DNA of 14,885 nucleotides from Spirochaetota bacterium (GTDB lineage Bacteria; Spirochaetota; UBA4802; UBA5368). The stretch covers positions 1-14,885 of the forward strand of contig JAGODA010000039.1 of the NCBI GenBank assembly GCA_017998475.1, given 5' to 3'. The notes below the pieces were generated by a model. That model ran no database searches, was not told where the DNA came from, and worked only from the letters and a program-made list of their open reading frames with translations. Made by a program: the position numbers and the translations under genes. Below are positions 14,409-14,885 of the stretch, piece by piece (the first letter of the stretch is position 1; each line of letters starts with the position of its first letter).

Positions 14409-14885
14409 ATGGATAGAACCGGCGCATGGACATACGACGAGATGCGGCAGACCGGCACCGACTACGACAGCATCGAAAGGGTGCGCGAATACGACGAGCG
14501 CATGAGCTCGCTTCGGGACGTTCGTGCCGAGGCGAACGCCATTCTGGACGAGCTCGACCTTTCAAAGGACGACGCGCTCGTGGAGCTCGGCTCCGGAACG
14601 GGTGAGCTCGCCATCGAGGCCTCACGCCGCTGTGACAGGGTCTACGCTCTCGATGTCTCGCGGACCATGCTCGACTACGCCCGCGAAAAAGCGGCCCTCC
14701 GCGGCGCGGCCGGGATCGTCTTCGTCCACGCCGGTTTTCTCGGCTACAATCACGACGGTCCGCCCCCCGCGGCCGTCGTCTCACAACTCGCGCTCCATCA
14801 TCTCCCCGACTTCTGGCAGCTCATCGCCCTCACCCGCCTTCCAGACCTGCTCGCACCCGGTAGCCGGCTCTTTCTACGCCTTGTC
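14409..14885 (+). CDS. Class I SAM-dependent methyltransferase (3' end outside window)
   Basis: The first 159 residues of a methyltransferase; the frame is open to the window edge. The ATG at 14409 has GGAGG five bases upstream. Motif I is ALVELGSGTGELAIEA (56-71), binding S-adenosylmethionine. YALDVSRTMLDYAREKA (79-95) is the motif II acidic strand and following helix. VVSQLALHHLPDFWQ (123-137) is the post-motif strand and helix typical of small-molecule methyltransferases of the UbiE/YcgJ type. The N-terminal part (DYDSIERVREYDERMSSLRD) has the arrangement seen in that group. The substrate is unknown. It probably shares a transcript with the upstream MBL-fold gene. Confidence 0.9.
   Translation, partial: MDRTGAWTYDEMRQTGTDYDSIERVREYDERMSSLRDVRAEANAILDELDLSKDDALVELGSGTGELAIEASRRCDRVYALDVSRTMLDYAREKAALRGAAGIVFVHAGFLGYNHDGPPPAAVVSQLALHHLPDFWQLIALTRLPDLLAPGSRLFLRLV

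Overview
The window comes from a GC-rich bacterial chromosome with dense, mostly ordinary genes. Shine-Dalgarno sites are clear and several stop/start junctions are tight. The gene set (RuvB, a PtsN-like EIIA, an RluA-family pseudouridine synthase, a DUF4416 protein, LemA plus DUF2207, a PerR-type regulator, a bacterioferritin-like protein and an OFA-type MFS carrier) fits a Gram-negative anaerobe or microaerophile. Spirochaetota or a deltaproteobacterial-type lineage is my guess, but nothing here fixes the phylum. I see no tRNA, rRNA, insertion sequence, phage gene or CRISPR array.

Layout. (1) 1-1112: 3' part of a Cu(I)-type P1B ATPase, cut by the window edge. (2) 1251-3597: plus-strand cassette of a class III PLP aminotransferase, a small VOC/glyoxalase-fold protein and a TetR regulator, with a strong hairpin just before tetR. 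(3) 3601-5492: minus-strand cluster ptsN-like / ruvB / half-size TauE-SafE protein, with 7-base gaps and a good sigma70-like promoter at 5607-5635. (4) 5692-7154: minus-strand pair of a pseudouridine synthase and a DUF4416 protein, overlapping by 16 bases. (5) 7284-9782: plus-strand lemA and a DUF2207 membrane protein with a poly-glycine tail. (6) 9789-11027: minus-strand MFS carrier. (7) 11412-13378: minus-strand iron/peroxide region: a bacterioferritin-like gene, then about 1 kb with no intact gene that holds an apparently decayed reading frame, then perR with a palindromic operator on its own promoter. (8) 13622-14885: plus-strand metallo-beta-lactamase-fold hydrolase and the start of a SAM methyltransferase cut by the window edge.

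How the parts work together. Copper export (copA), peroxide/iron sensing (PerR) and iron storage (ferritin-like) suggest a metal and oxidative-stress neighbourhood. The perR operator and the dyad in the putative ferritin promoter are the best regulatory signals. The aminotransferase-VOC-TetR cassette looks like a self-regulated small-molecule pathway of unknown substrate. I find no convincing large novel system. The items most worth a second look are that cassette, the decayed gene downstream of perR, and the pairing of a PTS regulatory domain with ruvB.
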